64,000 nt of DNA from Halorussus vallis. Lineage in GTDB: Archaea; Halobacteriota; Halobacteria; Halobacteriales; Haladaptataceae. A program made the position numbers and the translations under genes. Shown piece after piece: positions 8,800 through 17,605 of the stretch. The notes below the pieces were generated by a model. That model was not told where the DNA came from. It made no database searches and was given only the letters and a program-made list of their open reading frames with translations. Location of the stretch: assembly GCF_024138165.1 (NCBI RefSeq), contig NZ_CP100000.1, positions 744,001 to 808,000 on the forward strand. The letters run 5' to 3'. Each line of letters opens with the position of its first letter. The first letter of the stretch is position 1.

Positions 8800-9459
8800 A
8801 TGCCCTCCGGCCCGGACTCGACCGACGGAACGACGCGGAGACGGCTTCTTGCGGGACTCGGAGCCGGAGTCGCCGCGACCATCGGCGGCTGTTCGGGCCG
8901 AATCCCCGGAACTGGGCCGGCCCACATCGAAGCGGAAACGTTCGCCGAGAGCGGCGAACTTCGGTGGGAGTACCCACCGCGGGACGACGCCGACGGAATC
9001 GGCTACGCCGCCGTGGAGTTCGACCGAGTGCTGTCCGAGAGCGCGGAACCCGGGTCGCTCCGGTTCACCCTGAACTCGACCGTCGGCGGACTCGCCGCCA
9101 GCGAACCGTACCGGGGCTACGAGGCCGACTGGTTCCGCTTTCGCGTCGGGCCGCCGGCCGAGTACGCCACACGACACACCGTCCGGATGTGGGTGCGACC
9201 GCCGACGTGGCCGGGGGTCCGACTGCGGTACGACCGACGAGGGGGCCGGTCTGACCTCGTCGTTACCGCGCCAGACGTCCACACTGATGGGACCATCACG
9301 TTCCCACTCGTCCTGGATTCGGGGGGAGAGACGCCCCCTGACAGAGTCCACTGCGCGTTCACCGTCCAGGCGTCGCGGCCCGGCGCGTTGGGAAAGACGG
9401 TTCGGGTCAGCGATAGCGGCACTCTGGACCTCGGGTCCGTCGTCGACCGCTCGACGTAA
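8800..9459 (+). CDS. Tat-exported lipoprotein of unknown function
   Basis: A 219-residue protein that I do not recognise by family. The N-terminus has RRRLLAGLGAGVAATIGGC, a twin-arginine signal ending in a lipobox cysteine, so it is most likely a membrane-anchored lipoprotein facing outward. The remainder is acidic and rich in Thr, Pro and aromatic residues without obvious catalytic motifs. ATG 8800 is preferred over a GTG at 8779 because it places the signal close to the start. It stands alone between the SDR and a ligase. Confidence 0.72.
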   Translation: MPSGPDSTDGTTRRRLLAGLGAGVAATIGGCSGRIPGTGPAHIEAETFAESGELRWEYPPRDDADGIGYAAVEFDRVLSESAEPGSLRFTLNSTVGGLAASEPYRGYEADWFRFRVGPPAEYATRHTVRMWVRPPTWPGVRLRYDRRGGRSDLVVTAPDVHTDGTITFPLVLDSGGETPPDRVHCAFTVQASRPGALGKTVRVSDSGTLDLGSVVDRST

Positions 9460-9633
9460 TCGCCCGACGGGGCGCGCCGGAGATTCGCAGGTGGGCCGAA
9501 CGCTGAGCGCGCACGGCGACCCGACGAGCTCGCCCGTCGGGTGGCCCGAGAATCCCATGACAAGTGCCATCAACCAACACCATTTATCCGCTCACCCGTG
9601 GTAACGCAGTTCTACCACAGGAGACGCCCGATT

Positions 9634-11328
9634 ATGCCATGGCGCATCACGCTGGCCGACACCTACGACCGGGCCCGCGAGGAGTTCTCATGGGACCGGA
9701 TACCCGACGACTACAACATCGCCCGCGACCTGTTGCGCAAACACGAGGACCCCGACGGACCCGCGCTCTATCAGGCCTACCTCGACGGAACCCGGGAAAC
9801 CTACACGTTCGCCGACCTCGACGACCGCACGGACGCGTTCGCCCGCGGGCTGGCGGCCCGCGGCGTCGAGCGTGGCGACCGGGTCGCGGTCGTGGTCCCG
9901 CAGAAACCCGCCAATCCCATCACGCACCTCGCGTGCTGGAAACTCGGCGCGGTGTCGCTGCCGCTGTCGGTCCTGTTCGGCCGCGACGCGCTCCGGTATC
10001 GCCTGGAGGACTCGGGGGCGACCGCCGTCGTCGCCGACGAGTCGGTGCTGGACGCCGTGCGGGCGGTCGCCGACGACTGCCCGGACCTCGAACACGTCGT
10101 CTCAGTCGACGCCGAAGATGCCACCGACGGCGACGATACCGCCGCCGACGCCGACGACCTGCAGGCCAACGTCGAACCCTTCGAGGCGGTCTACGAGGAG
10201 GGGTCGACGGCGTTCGAAATCGCCGAAACCGACGCCGACGCGCCCGCGATAATCATGTACACCAGCGGGAGCACCGGCCCGCCGAAGGGCGTGCTCCACG
10301 GCCACGGCGTCTGGCTAGGCCACTGCCCGGCGTTCTACGCCTACTTCGAACTCGACGTCGACGCCTCGACGTTCTGGACGCCCGCCGACTGGGCCTGGAT
10401 CGGCGCGCTCGGCGACCTCGTCTTCCCGGCGTGGCACTACGGCCGGCCCGTGGTCGGCTACCCGATGGGCGGTTTCGACGCCGAGACGGCCTACGAACTC
10501 CTCGAGGAGTTCGAGGTCACCGACGCGTTCCTCCCGCCCACTGCCATCCGGATGATGATGGACGTCGAGGCACCGACCGAGAACTACGACCTCGACCTGA
10601 AGGCCGTCTGTTCGGGCGGCGAACCGCTCACGCCCGAGATACTCGACTGGGCCGACGAGGAACTGTCCGGCGTGGCCGTCAACGAACTCTACGGCCAGAC
10701 CGAGGCGAACCTGCTGGTCGCCAACTGCCGGCGGTGGTTCGAGGCGCAGGCGGGGAGCATGGGGAAGCCGATTCCGGGCCACGAGGTCGCCGTCCTCGAC
10801 GCCGAGACGGGCGAGCGCCAACCCGAGGGAGAGGTCGGCACGATAGCCGTCCGGCGCGAGGGCGACCCGGTCGTCTTCGAGGAGTACTGGAACCAACCGG
10901 AGAAGACAGCGAGCGTGACCGTGCAGGGGCCAGACGACGCGGCGTGGCACCTGACCGGCGACCTGGGCTACCGGGACGCGGAGGGCTACTTCTGGTTCAA
11001 GGCCCGCGACGACGACGTCATCATCACCGCAGGCTACCGCGTCGGACCCGGCGAGGTCGAGAGCGCCATTCTCGAACACTCGGAGGTCGAACAGGTCGGC
11101 GTCGTCGGTATCCCCGACGAGACGCGCGGCGAGATAATCAAGGCGTTCGTCCAACCGGTTCGAGGCGTCGCGGGCGACGACGCACTGCGGGAGGAGATCC
11201 GGACGCTCGTCCGCGACGAACTCGCCAAGCACGAGTACCCCCGCGAAATCGAGTTCCTCGACGAACTCCCCCAGACCACGACCGGCAAGATCCAGCGACG
11301 GAAGCTTCGGGACCGCGAGAGCAGGTAA
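9634..11328 (+). CDS. Acyl-CoA synthetase (AMP-forming), medium-chain type
   Basis: A 564-residue ANL ligase resembling acetyl- or medium-chain acyl-CoA synthetases. The start MPWRITLADTYDRA and the CWKLGAVSLPLSVLFG segment fit that group. A3 is YTSGSTGPPKG near residue 206, A5 is NELYGQTEANL, A7 is TGDLGYRD, A8 is ARDDDVIITAGYRVGPGE, and the A10 lysine lies in QTTTGKIQRR. ATG 9634 is preceded by a GGAG-like ribosome-binding sequence near 9620. It is transcribed alone. It is one of four ligases of this superfamily in the window and is clearly distinct from the other three. Confidence 0.92.
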   Translation: MPWRITLADTYDRAREEFSWDRIPDDYNIARDLLRKHEDPDGPALYQAYLDGTRETYTFADLDDRTDAFARGLAARGVERGDRVAVVVPQKPANPITHLACWKLGAVSLPLSVLFGRDALRYRLEDSGATAVVADESVLDAVRAVADDCPDLEHVVSVDAEDATDGDDTAADADDLQANVEPFEAVYEEGSTAFEIAETDADAPAIIMYTSGSTGPPKGVLHGHGVWLGHCPAFYAYFELDVDASTFWTPADWAWIGALGDLVFPAWHYGRPVVGYPMGGFDAETAYELLEEFEVTDAFLPPTAIRMMMDVEAPTENYDLDLKAVCSGGEPLTPEILDWADEELSGVAVNELYGQTEANLLVANCRRWFEAQAGSMGKPIPGHEVAVLDAETGERQPEGEVGTIAVRREGDPVVFEEYWNQPEKTASVTVQGPDDAAWHLTGDLGYRDAEGYFWFKARDDDVIITAGYRVGPGEVESAILEHSEVEQVGVVGIPDETRGEIIKAFVQPVRGVAGDDALREEIRTLVRDELAKHEYPREIEFLDELPQTTTGKIQRRKLRDRESR

Positions 11329-11383
11329 CCCCGGTCGTTCGCTCGCGTCGGAACCCGCGGGCGTGAGGCCTTATCGAAAGAAG

Positions 11384-11390
11384 TTATATA
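11384..11390 (+). promoter_or_regulatory. TATA box of the ABC-2 permease gene
   Basis: TTATATA, centred 26 bases before ATG 11413 in an AT-rich island of otherwise GC-rich DNA. The spacing implies a leaderless transcript and supports 11413 as start over the upstream TTG at 11392. Confidence 0.65.
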
Positions 11391-11412
11391 CTTGATAGAT
11401 TATCGTCCGTTC

Positions 11413-12252
11413 ATGGGTTTCGCTGCAGTCGTCCGAAAGGAGTTCCTCGATTCCGTCCGGTCGTACTCGTTGTTCGGACTCGCGCTCCTGTTCGCGCTCT
11501 TCGCCGCCGGTCTCGCCGCGATGGAGTTCGTTCCGGTAGGATACCGGGACAGTCACGTCGACACGAGTACGTTAGCGCTGTTGAACAGCATGCGACAGCC
11601 CACCGTCTTCTTCGTCCCGTGGATCGGGCTCGGGATGGGGTACAACGCGATAGCGGGCGACCACGAGAGCGGCCGCCTCCGACTCCTGCTCGGACTGCCG
11701 AACTCGAGAGCGGCCGTCGTGGTCGGGAAGTTCGTCGGACGAACCGCGGTGGTCGCGGTTTCGATACTCGCCGGCTACGCCGTCGCGGGAATCGTCGCGC
11801 TCGCCACGTTCGACTCGTTCGATTTCGTTATCTTCGGGGCGTTCACGGCGCTGACGGTGCTGTACGGAGCGGTGTACGTCGGCATCGCCGTCGGCTTTTC
11901 GGCGTGGCTGAAAACGAGGGAGTGGGCGCTCGTCGGTGCAACGTCGCTGTACGCGCTCTTCTTGCTGGGCTGGGACGTCGTGTTGTTGGTCCTCCAGTTG
12001 GCGATATTCGGCCGGGAGGTACCGGAGGCCGGACTGCCGGACTGGTTCCCCTTTCTCGGACTGCTCAACCCCTCGACGGCGTTCATGCACGCCGCGAGGG
12101 CCGTCATCCCGGCGTACCGCGAGATAACGTTCTACCCCGAAGCAGACGCGTTCTACCTCCAGGACTGGGTCGGGTTCGCGGTGCTCGCCCTCTGGTGTCT
12201 CGGAGCGCTCGGTCTCGGCTACCGCCGCTTCAGGGGCGCGGACCTAAACTGA
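11413..12252 (+). CDS. ABC-2 type transporter permease (NosY/GldF-like), no ATPase partner nearby
   Basis: A 279-residue integral membrane protein with about six hydrophobic segments. After the cytoplasmic start MGFAAVVRKEFLDSVRS comes the first membrane helix, then the conserved cytoplasmic block DHESGRLRLLLGLPNSRAAVVVGK, which is typical of the NosY/GldF permease group. This family works with a CcmA-type ATPase, yet none is encoded within several kilobases. The ATPases downstream (12303, 13019) are LivF and LivG types on the other strand. It is probably an export component using an ATPase encoded elsewhere. Confidence 0.82.
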   Translation: MGFAAVVRKEFLDSVRSYSLFGLALLFALFAAGLAAMEFVPVGYRDSHVDTSTLALLNSMRQPTVFFVPWIGLGMGYNAIAGDHESGRLRLLLGLPNSRAAVVVGKFVGRTAVVAVSILAGYAVAGIVALATFDSFDFVIFGAFTALTVLYGAVYVGIAVGFSAWLKTREWALVGATSLYALFLLGWDVVLLVLQLAIFGREVPEAGLPDWFPFLGLLNPSTAFMHAARAVIPAYREITFYPEADAFYLQDWVGFAVLALWCLGALGLGYRRFRGADLN

Positions 12253-12302
12253 GTTCGCAGCGCCCGGCCGCGCTCCGCGAGAGGCGATACCGCCGGAGCC
12301 GC

Positions 12303-13019
12303 TCAGTCGGACTCGGCGACCGACACCGAGAGGTACTCCTCCAGCAGGTCGTCGCGCTGGCGGAGTTCGGGGACGCTCCCCTCCCAGACGTTCGACCCCT
12401 TCTCGATGATGTACGCTCGCTCGGCGAGGTCCAGCGCGAACTGGACGTTCTGCTCGGTCAGCAGGACGGTCACGTCCTCCTGGACGACGTCGGCGAGCAC
12501 CCGCCGGAGGTCCTCGACGATGACCGGGGCGAGGCCCTCGGTCGGTTCGTCGAGCAGCAGGAGGTCGGGGTTCTGGACCAGCGCCCGACCGACCGCGAGC
12601 ATCTGCTGTTCGCCTCCCGAGAGGTCCCGGCCCCTGCTGTCGCGGAGGTCGTCGAGCGTCGGGAATATCTCGTACATCTCCTCGACCGGCCGAGGGTCGA
12701 CGGCGGTTTCGGCGGCGACCTGGAGGTTCTCCCGGACCGTCAGCGTCGGGAATATCCGGCGGTCCTCCGGGACGAGTTTGACGCCCAGTCGACTGATCTC
12801 GTCGACCGGCGAGTCGGCGATGTCGGTTCCCCGGTAGACGATGCGGCCCTCGCGGCGCGGGACGGTGCCGACGATGCTCCGGAGCGTCGTGGTCTTGCCC
12901 GCGCCGTTGCGCCCGAGCAGGACCACCACCTCGTTCTCCGCGACGTCGAGCGCGAGGTCGAACAGGACGTGGCTGTTGCCGTAGTAGACGTTCACGTCTT
13001 CGAGTTCCAGGAGCGCCAT
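12303..13019 (-). CDS. HAAT-family ABC transporter ATPase, LivF type (system 1)
   Basis: A 238-residue ATPase of the branched-chain amino acid transporter family. Walker A is GRNGAGKTT near residue 34, the signature is LSGGEQQ, Walker B is LLLLDEPTEGLAP, and a switch His region (LTEQN) follows. Its ATG at 13019 overlaps the TGA of the LivG gene, so the ATPases are translationally coupled. It is last in the leftward LivH-LivG-LivF transcript; the binding protein and LivM partner are on the divergent transcript. The cargo is unknown; the attached CoA ligase at 17606 suggests a carboxylic acid rather than an amino acid. Confidence 0.9.
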   Translation of the reverse strand: MALLELEDVNVYYGNSHVLFDLALDVAENEVVVLLGRNGAGKTTTLRSIVGTVPRREGRIVYRGTDIADSPVDEISRLGVKLVPEDRRIFPTLTVRENLQVAAETAVDPRPVEEMYEIFPTLDDLRDSRGRDLSGGEQQMLAVGRALVQNPDLLLLDEPTEGLAPVIVEDLRRVLADVVQEDVTVLLTEQNVQFALDLAERAYIIEKGSNVWEGSVPELRQRDDLLEEYLSVSVAESD

Positions 13020-13894
13020 CACTTCTCACCTCCGAGGTAGGCCTCGCGGACGCGCTCGTCGGCCATCACCTCGTCGGGGGTACCGTCGGCGATGAGCCGA
13101 CCGTTGTCGAACACCAGGATGCGGTCGGAGATGCCGAGGACGACCTCCATGTCGTGCTCGGTGACGACGAACGTGGTGTCGGTGTTCTCGTTCAGGTCGT
13201 CGACGAGGTCGACCATCCGGCGGGTTTCGGTCGCGTTCATCCCCGCGGTGGGTTCGTCGAGCAGGACCACCGACGGGTCGGTGCCCAGCGCCAGCGCGAT
13301 CTCGACCTTCCGGACGTCGCCATGCGAGAGGTTCGCACAGCGGGTGTCGGCCACCTCCGTCAGGTTCGTCAGTTCGAGCACGCGGTAGGCCTCCTCGTTG
13401 AGTTCGTCGTCGCCGGCGGCGATGGAAGTCACGTCGAGGGTCCGACCCTCCCGGCTGATGCGGGCGATTCGGACGTTCTCCAGCACCGTCAGCCGCTGGA
13501 AGACGTTGTTTATCTGGAACGCTCGCGCGAGGCCGAGCCGATTTATCTCGAACGATTCCAGCCCCGTCACGTCCACCAGGTCGTCGCCGACGGAGTCGCC
13601 CGCACCGTTCGTCGCGCCGGTTTCGGTGGCGGTCCCCCCGTCGGTCGCCCGTCGGCCGTCGGTCGCGCGCCCGCCGTCGGCCACCGACTCCGACCGCCGA
13701 GGGCGGACGAAGATGCGCCCGTCCGTGGGTTCGAGTTGGCCGGCGAGCAGGTTGTAGAACGTCGTCTTGCCCGCACCGTTGGGGCCGATGATGCTGGTGA
13801 TGTCGGCGTCGTCTATCGCCACGCTCACGCCGTCGACGGCGACGAGCGCGCCGAACTTCCGGGTGAGGTTCTCGGTCCGGAGCACGGTCCCCAT
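13019..13894 (-). CDS. HAAT-family ABC transporter ATPase, LivG type (system 1), with low-complexity insert
   Basis: A 291-residue ATPase. Walker A is GPNGAGKTT near residue 36, the signature is LSHGDVRK and Walker B is VVLLDEPTAGMN. Between strand regions after Walker A there is an insert of about 35 residues rich in Gly, Thr, Asp and Arg (roughly residues 65-100). The insert is encoded by near-repetitive GC-rich DNA (about 13600-13690) and is absent from typical LivG proteins; it probably forms a flexible surface loop. ATG 13894 lies just past the LivH stop at 13896 and is preferred over GTG 13903. It pairs with LivF at 12303. Confidence 0.9.
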   Translation of the reverse strand: MGTVLRTENLTRKFGALVAVDGVSVAIDDADITSIIGPNGAGKTTFYNLLAGQLEPTDGRIFVRPRRSESVADGGRATDGRRATDGGTATETGATNGAGDSVGDDLVDVTGLESFEINRLGLARAFQINNVFQRLTVLENVRIARISREGRTLDVTSIAAGDDELNEEAYRVLELTNLTEVADTRCANLSHGDVRKVEIALALGTDPSVVLLDEPTAGMNATETRRMVDLVDDLNENTDTTFVVTEHDMEVVLGISDRILVFDNGRLIADGTPDEVMADERVREAYLGGEK

Positions 13895-13895
13895 C

Positions 13896-14813
13896 TCAGG
13901 CACCCCCTTCGGTCGCGAACAGCCCCTGGGGTTTCAGGACGAGCACGGCTATCATCGCCAGGAACGGGAGCAACTGGCCCGCGCCCGAGATGACGATGCT
14001 CCCCACGGCGATGAGCAGTCCGATGACGTACGCGCCGACGAACGCGCCCTTGAACGACCCGAGGCCGCCGATTACGACGACGACGAACGCGTTGATGATG
14101 ACCTGGTTGCCCATCGCGGGACTGACCGCGCCGACGGGTGCGGCGAGCGCACCGCCGAGGCCGGCCAGGACCGCTCCGGCGAAGAAGACGCCGGTGTACA
14201 GCCGCGAGACGTCGATGCCGAGCAGGCGGGCCATGTCGCGGTCGCTGGAGGTCGCCCGGACCAGACGGCCGACGTTGGTGAGTCTGAGGACCGCGAACAG
14301 CGCGCCGAGCACGGCCACCGACATCAGGATCAGGAACACGCGGTACGTCGGGGCCGAGAGCGACTCCGTGAATCGGACGGTCCCCCGGAGCGCCGCCGGC
14401 GGCGAGATGACGTACTGTCCGGTTCCGAAGGTGATTCGCGTGAGGTCGGTGAGTATCAGCACGAACGCGAACGTCAGGAGCAGTTGGTCGAGCACCTCCT
14501 CTTGCCGACCGTAGAGCCTGCGGATGAACCCCATCTCGACGATAGCCCCGACGACCCCCACGACGACCAGCGCGGCCAGCACTCCCGGCCAGAACCCCAG
14601 TTGCGGAATGGCGACGCCGAATATCTCGAGGCCGTTGACCAGCGTCACGGCGACGTACGCTCCGATCATGTACAGCGCGCCGTGGGCGAAGTTGAGCACG
14701 TCGAGCACGCCGAAGATGAGGCTCAGTCCGATTGCGACGAGGAACAACTGGGCCCCGATGCTGAGGCCAGTGACAACCTGATCGGCGACCAGGCCAATGT
14801 CAACCATACCCAT
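13896..14813 (-). CDS. HAAT-family ABC transporter permease, LivH type (system 1)
   Basis: A 305-residue membrane protein with about eight hydrophobic helices. The N-terminal segment LIFGVLDVLNFAHGALYM is the LivH signature. The cytoplasmic loop ATSSDRDMARLLGID corresponds to the ATPase-contacting region. It is first in the leftward transcript and is followed directly by LivG. A TATA-like TTTAAT near 14831-14837 lies roughly 20-25 bases before the start, so the transcript is probably leaderless. Start could be 14813 or 14807. Confidence 0.9.
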   Translation of the reverse strand: MGMVDIGLVADQVVTGLSIGAQLFLVAIGLSLIFGVLDVLNFAHGALYMIGAYVAVTLVNGLEIFGVAIPQLGFWPGVLAALVVVGVVGAIVEMGFIRRLYGRQEEVLDQLLLTFAFVLILTDLTRITFGTGQYVISPPAALRGTVRFTESLSAPTYRVFLILMSVAVLGALFAVLRLTNVGRLVRATSSDRDMARLLGIDVSRLYTGVFFAGAVLAGLGGALAAPVGAVSPAMGNQVIINAFVVVVIGGLGSFKGAFVGAYVIGLLIAVGSIVISGAGQLLPFLAMIAVLVLKPQGLFATEGGA

Positions 14814-15024
14814 ACCTCAGTAACATCACGATTAAACGTTTCGCCGGGTACGACGGCTCTGTGTGGTGATACGACCGCCGAATCATTAATTTATGCGAGA
14901 TTTTGTATGAGTATCCCTCAAGAAGTAAAAGTAGTCGGAAATACTGATAGAATAGAGAACGGTTCCGCCGCGTACTCAGGCGAAGGTATATGTTAGCACC
15001 TATCATTGAAGTTTCGTGGGGTTC
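14814..15024. promoter_or_regulatory. Divergent promoter region of HAAT system 1
   Basis: A 211-base AT-rich spacer between LivH (leftward) and the binding protein (rightward). It carries a TATA-like TTTAAT for LivH near 14831 and GGTATATG near 14985 for the binding-protein gene. ATTAATTTATGCG near 14883 is a further AT-rich element. This one region must drive both halves of the transporter, so it is the natural place for a common operator. Confidence 0.55.
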
Positions 15025-16374
15025 ATGACAACCGACAACAGTCCCCGCGGTGGGGGAGAGGGGGAAACCGAATCGACGAGATGGAATCGACGGACGTTCC
15101 TGGGAACGGCCGGCGCGGCCGGCGTAGCAGGACTGACCGGTCCCGTGGGGAGCGTCTCGGCGCAGAACGGGCCGATCAAGATCGGCGCGGTGTACCTGCT
15201 GTCGGGGCTGGGACAGTCGCTCGGCGCGGCCTCCGTCGCCGCCGCGAGGCTCACGGTGAAGAAGATAAACGAAGCCGGGGGCATCATGGGGCGCAACGTC
15301 CAACTCGTCGTCCGCGACCACGAGAACAGCGCCTCGACCGCGAACCAGCACTTCAGGGACCTGGTCCAGCGCCAGGGGGTTGCGGCGATGATCGGTCTGA
15401 CCTCCTCGGGCGTGACGCTCTCGACCGCGCCGACGGTCGCCGCGCTGGGCGTGCCGCTCACGCTGACCGACATCGGGACGCCGTTCATCACCGAACACGA
15501 CGAACAGAAGTACGGCGACAACGCCCAGGGGACGAAGGTCCACTTCCGGACAAACGCGAACACGGCGGTCAACACCTACGCGATGGCCAAGTACGCCAAC
15601 GAGAACCTGGACGTCACGCGCGTGGCCAACCTCGGACCGGACTACGCCTACGGCCAGCAGTGCTGGGAGTACTTCAAGGCGTTCTCGAACGCGATGGGCG
15701 CCAACTACGAGTACGTCGCCAGCCAGTTCCCGGAGGTCGGGGCCAGCAACATGACGCCCCAGATAAACACCGTGGCCAACGCCAACCCCGAACTGGTGTT
15801 CACCTCGTTCTGGGGCGGCGACGCGGTGACGTTCGTCCAGCAGGCGACCCAGCAGGGTCTGTTCGAACAGGCCACCGACGTCTTCGACACGCTCGGGGCC
15901 GACCCGACGGTGTTCCAGGCGCTCGGCAACACGATGCCCGAGGGCGTCAACTACTCCTCGTGGTACTGGCACTCGACCTACGACAACCAGAACAACCGCA
16001 ACTTCCTGAACGCCTGGAACCAGGAGTACGCCAACACCGACACCATCGGCATCCCGTCGTTCACCGGGCCGAGCGCGTGGTCGGCCCTCTGGATGTACAA
16101 GCGAGCCATGGAGAACGCCGGCAGCACCAACCCCGACGACATCATCTCGCAGTTGGAGGGGATGCAGTACCAGAACGACCCGCGGGGGCCGATCACGATC
16201 CAGGCCGACTCCCACCAGGCCAACGCACCGACGATAATCGGGACCACCAGCAAGAAGGACGACGTCCCGTACAACGGCGTGGGCCTCCAGCCCTCGCAGT
16301 CCATCAGTGCCGACCGCAAGACGCTCACCGACCTGCTGAGCCAGGCGAACACCAACCTCCCGCCGGGCATCTGA
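15025..16374 (+). CDS. HAAT-family substrate-binding protein (system 1), Tat-exported
   Basis: A 449-residue periplasmic-binding-fold protein of the branched-chain amino acid receptor type. It has a Tat signal (NRRTFLGTAGAAGVAGLTG) with a likely cleavage after VSA (residues about 35-47). The mature part begins IKIGAVYLLSGLGQSLG and contains INEAGGIMGRNVQLVV, the usual type I receptor opening. There is no lipobox cysteine, unlike the binding protein of system 2. It is followed by LivM and a CoA ligase in the same direction. The ligand may be an aliphatic or aromatic acid or amide; sequence alone does not decide. Confidence 0.92.
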   Translation: MTTDNSPRGGGEGETESTRWNRRTFLGTAGAAGVAGLTGPVGSVSAQNGPIKIGAVYLLSGLGQSLGAASVAAARLTVKKINEAGGIMGRNVQLVVRDHENSASTANQHFRDLVQRQGVAAMIGLTSSGVTLSTAPTVAALGVPLTLTDIGTPFITEHDEQKYGDNAQGTKVHFRTNANTAVNTYAMAKYANENLDVTRVANLGPDYAYGQQCWEYFKAFSNAMGANYEYVASQFPEVGASNMTPQINTVANANPELVFTSFWGGDAVTFVQQATQQGLFEQATDVFDTLGADPTVFQALGNTMPEGVNYSSWYWHSTYDNQNNRNFLNAWNQEYANTDTIGIPSFTGPSAWSALWMYKRAMENAGSTNPDDIISQLEGMQYQNDPRGPITIQADSHQANAPTIIGTTSKKDDVPYNGVGLQPSQSISADRKTLTDLLSQANTNLPPGI

Positions 16375-16435
16375 GCGGGCGGTCGGCCCTCGACAGTTCC
16401 AGACACCATCGAATTTCAAGTTCCAGACGACTCAC

Positions 16436-17599
16436 ATGAGCTACACAGACACCGTACGCGACCGCTTTCGAAACGCCGACCTCGGGGTCGCAGTGGCGGG
16501 CATCGTCGTCGCCGCCGTGTTGGTGAGCGCGCCGCTGATTCTTGGACCGGTCGAGACGTCGCTGCTCATCACCATGTTACTCATCGCCATCTTCGGCACG
16601 GCGTTCAACCTGCTGTACGGCTACACGGGACTGCTCTCGTTCGGCCACGCGATGTTCCTCGCGGTGGCGGCATACACCACCGCGAAGGTGTTCAACGTCG
16701 TCGGCCCCCTGCTCGGCGTCTCCGAACTGTTCGGCGGGGCCAGCGTGCTGGTGACGTTCGGCCTCGCGGTGCTGTTCGGGGTGGCGTTTGCGACGCTGTT
16801 GGCGGTCTTCGTCGGCTACCTCAGCGTCCAACTTGAAGAGATATACTTCGCGATGATCACGCTGTCGTTCAGCATGGCGGTGTACGTCGTGTTGCTCCAG
16901 GACATCACGGGACAACTCGTCGAACTGCTCGGCCTGGGCGAGACGGCCACCGAACTGCTCGCCACGAACGGCGACGACGGCCTCATCATCTCCTTCCAGG
17001 CGATGGGCGAGGTCGACCTGTTCGGGTGGACGTTCACCTTCATGAACATCAACGACTACCTCGCGTTCTACTTCGTGGTCCTGGGGGCGTTCGTCGGGTC
17101 GATGTACGCGCTCTGGCGCATCGTCCGGTCGCCGTTCGGCCGGGTCTGCCTCGCGATACGGGAGAACCCCGAGCGCGCCCGGTCGCTGGGAATCGACGTC
17201 ACGCGCCACTCGTGGGCGACGTTCGTCGTCAGCGCGGCGTTCACCGGCCTCGTCGGTACGATGTGGGCGCCGCTCCAGAGCAGCGTCGTCCCGGGCATCG
17301 GCCACTGGACGTTCTCGGCCACGCCCGTCCTGGTGACGGTCATCGGCGGGCCGTACTCGTTCCTCGGGCCGACGGTCGGCTCGTTCGTCTACGAGTACCT
17401 CCGGTTCACCATCGACCAGTACCCGGCGCTGGCCGCCCGGTGGCAACTCGTCTTCGGCGTCATCCTGCTGGCGGTCGTGATGTTCTTCGAGAACGGCGTC
17501 ACCGGCGGCATCGAGAACCTCTGGGCCCGGCTACGCGGTGGGCTTGGCTCCGGCGACACCGTGGCCGGCGACGGTCGGGGAGACCGGGAGCAGGGGTGA
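16436..17599 (+). CDS. HAAT-family ABC transporter permease, LivM type (system 1)
   Basis: A 387-residue membrane permease with about nine or ten hydrophobic segments. The block LLYGYTGLLSFGHAMFLAV is the LivM hallmark, and the cytoplasmic loop AIRENPERARSLGIDVTRH contacts the ATPase. It follows the binding protein by 61 bases and precedes the ligase at 17606 by 6 bases. That arrangement couples transport and CoA activation in one transcript. The LivH, LivG and LivF partners are on the divergent transcript. Confidence 0.91.
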   Translation: MSYTDTVRDRFRNADLGVAVAGIVVAAVLVSAPLILGPVETSLLITMLLIAIFGTAFNLLYGYTGLLSFGHAMFLAVAAYTTAKVFNVVGPLLGVSELFGGASVLVTFGLAVLFGVAFATLLAVFVGYLSVQLEEIYFAMITLSFSMAVYVVLLQDITGQLVELLGLGETATELLATNGDDGLIISFQAMGEVDLFGWTFTFMNINDYLAFYFVVLGAFVGSMYALWRIVRSPFGRVCLAIRENPERARSLGIDVTRHSWATFVVSAAFTGLVGTMWAPLQSSVVPGIGHWTFSATPVLVTVIGGPYSFLGPTVGSFVYEYLRFTIDQYPALAARWQLVFGVILLAVVMFFENGVTGGIENLWARLRGGLGSGDTVAGDGRGDREQG

Positions 17600-17605
17600 G
17601 CGGGC

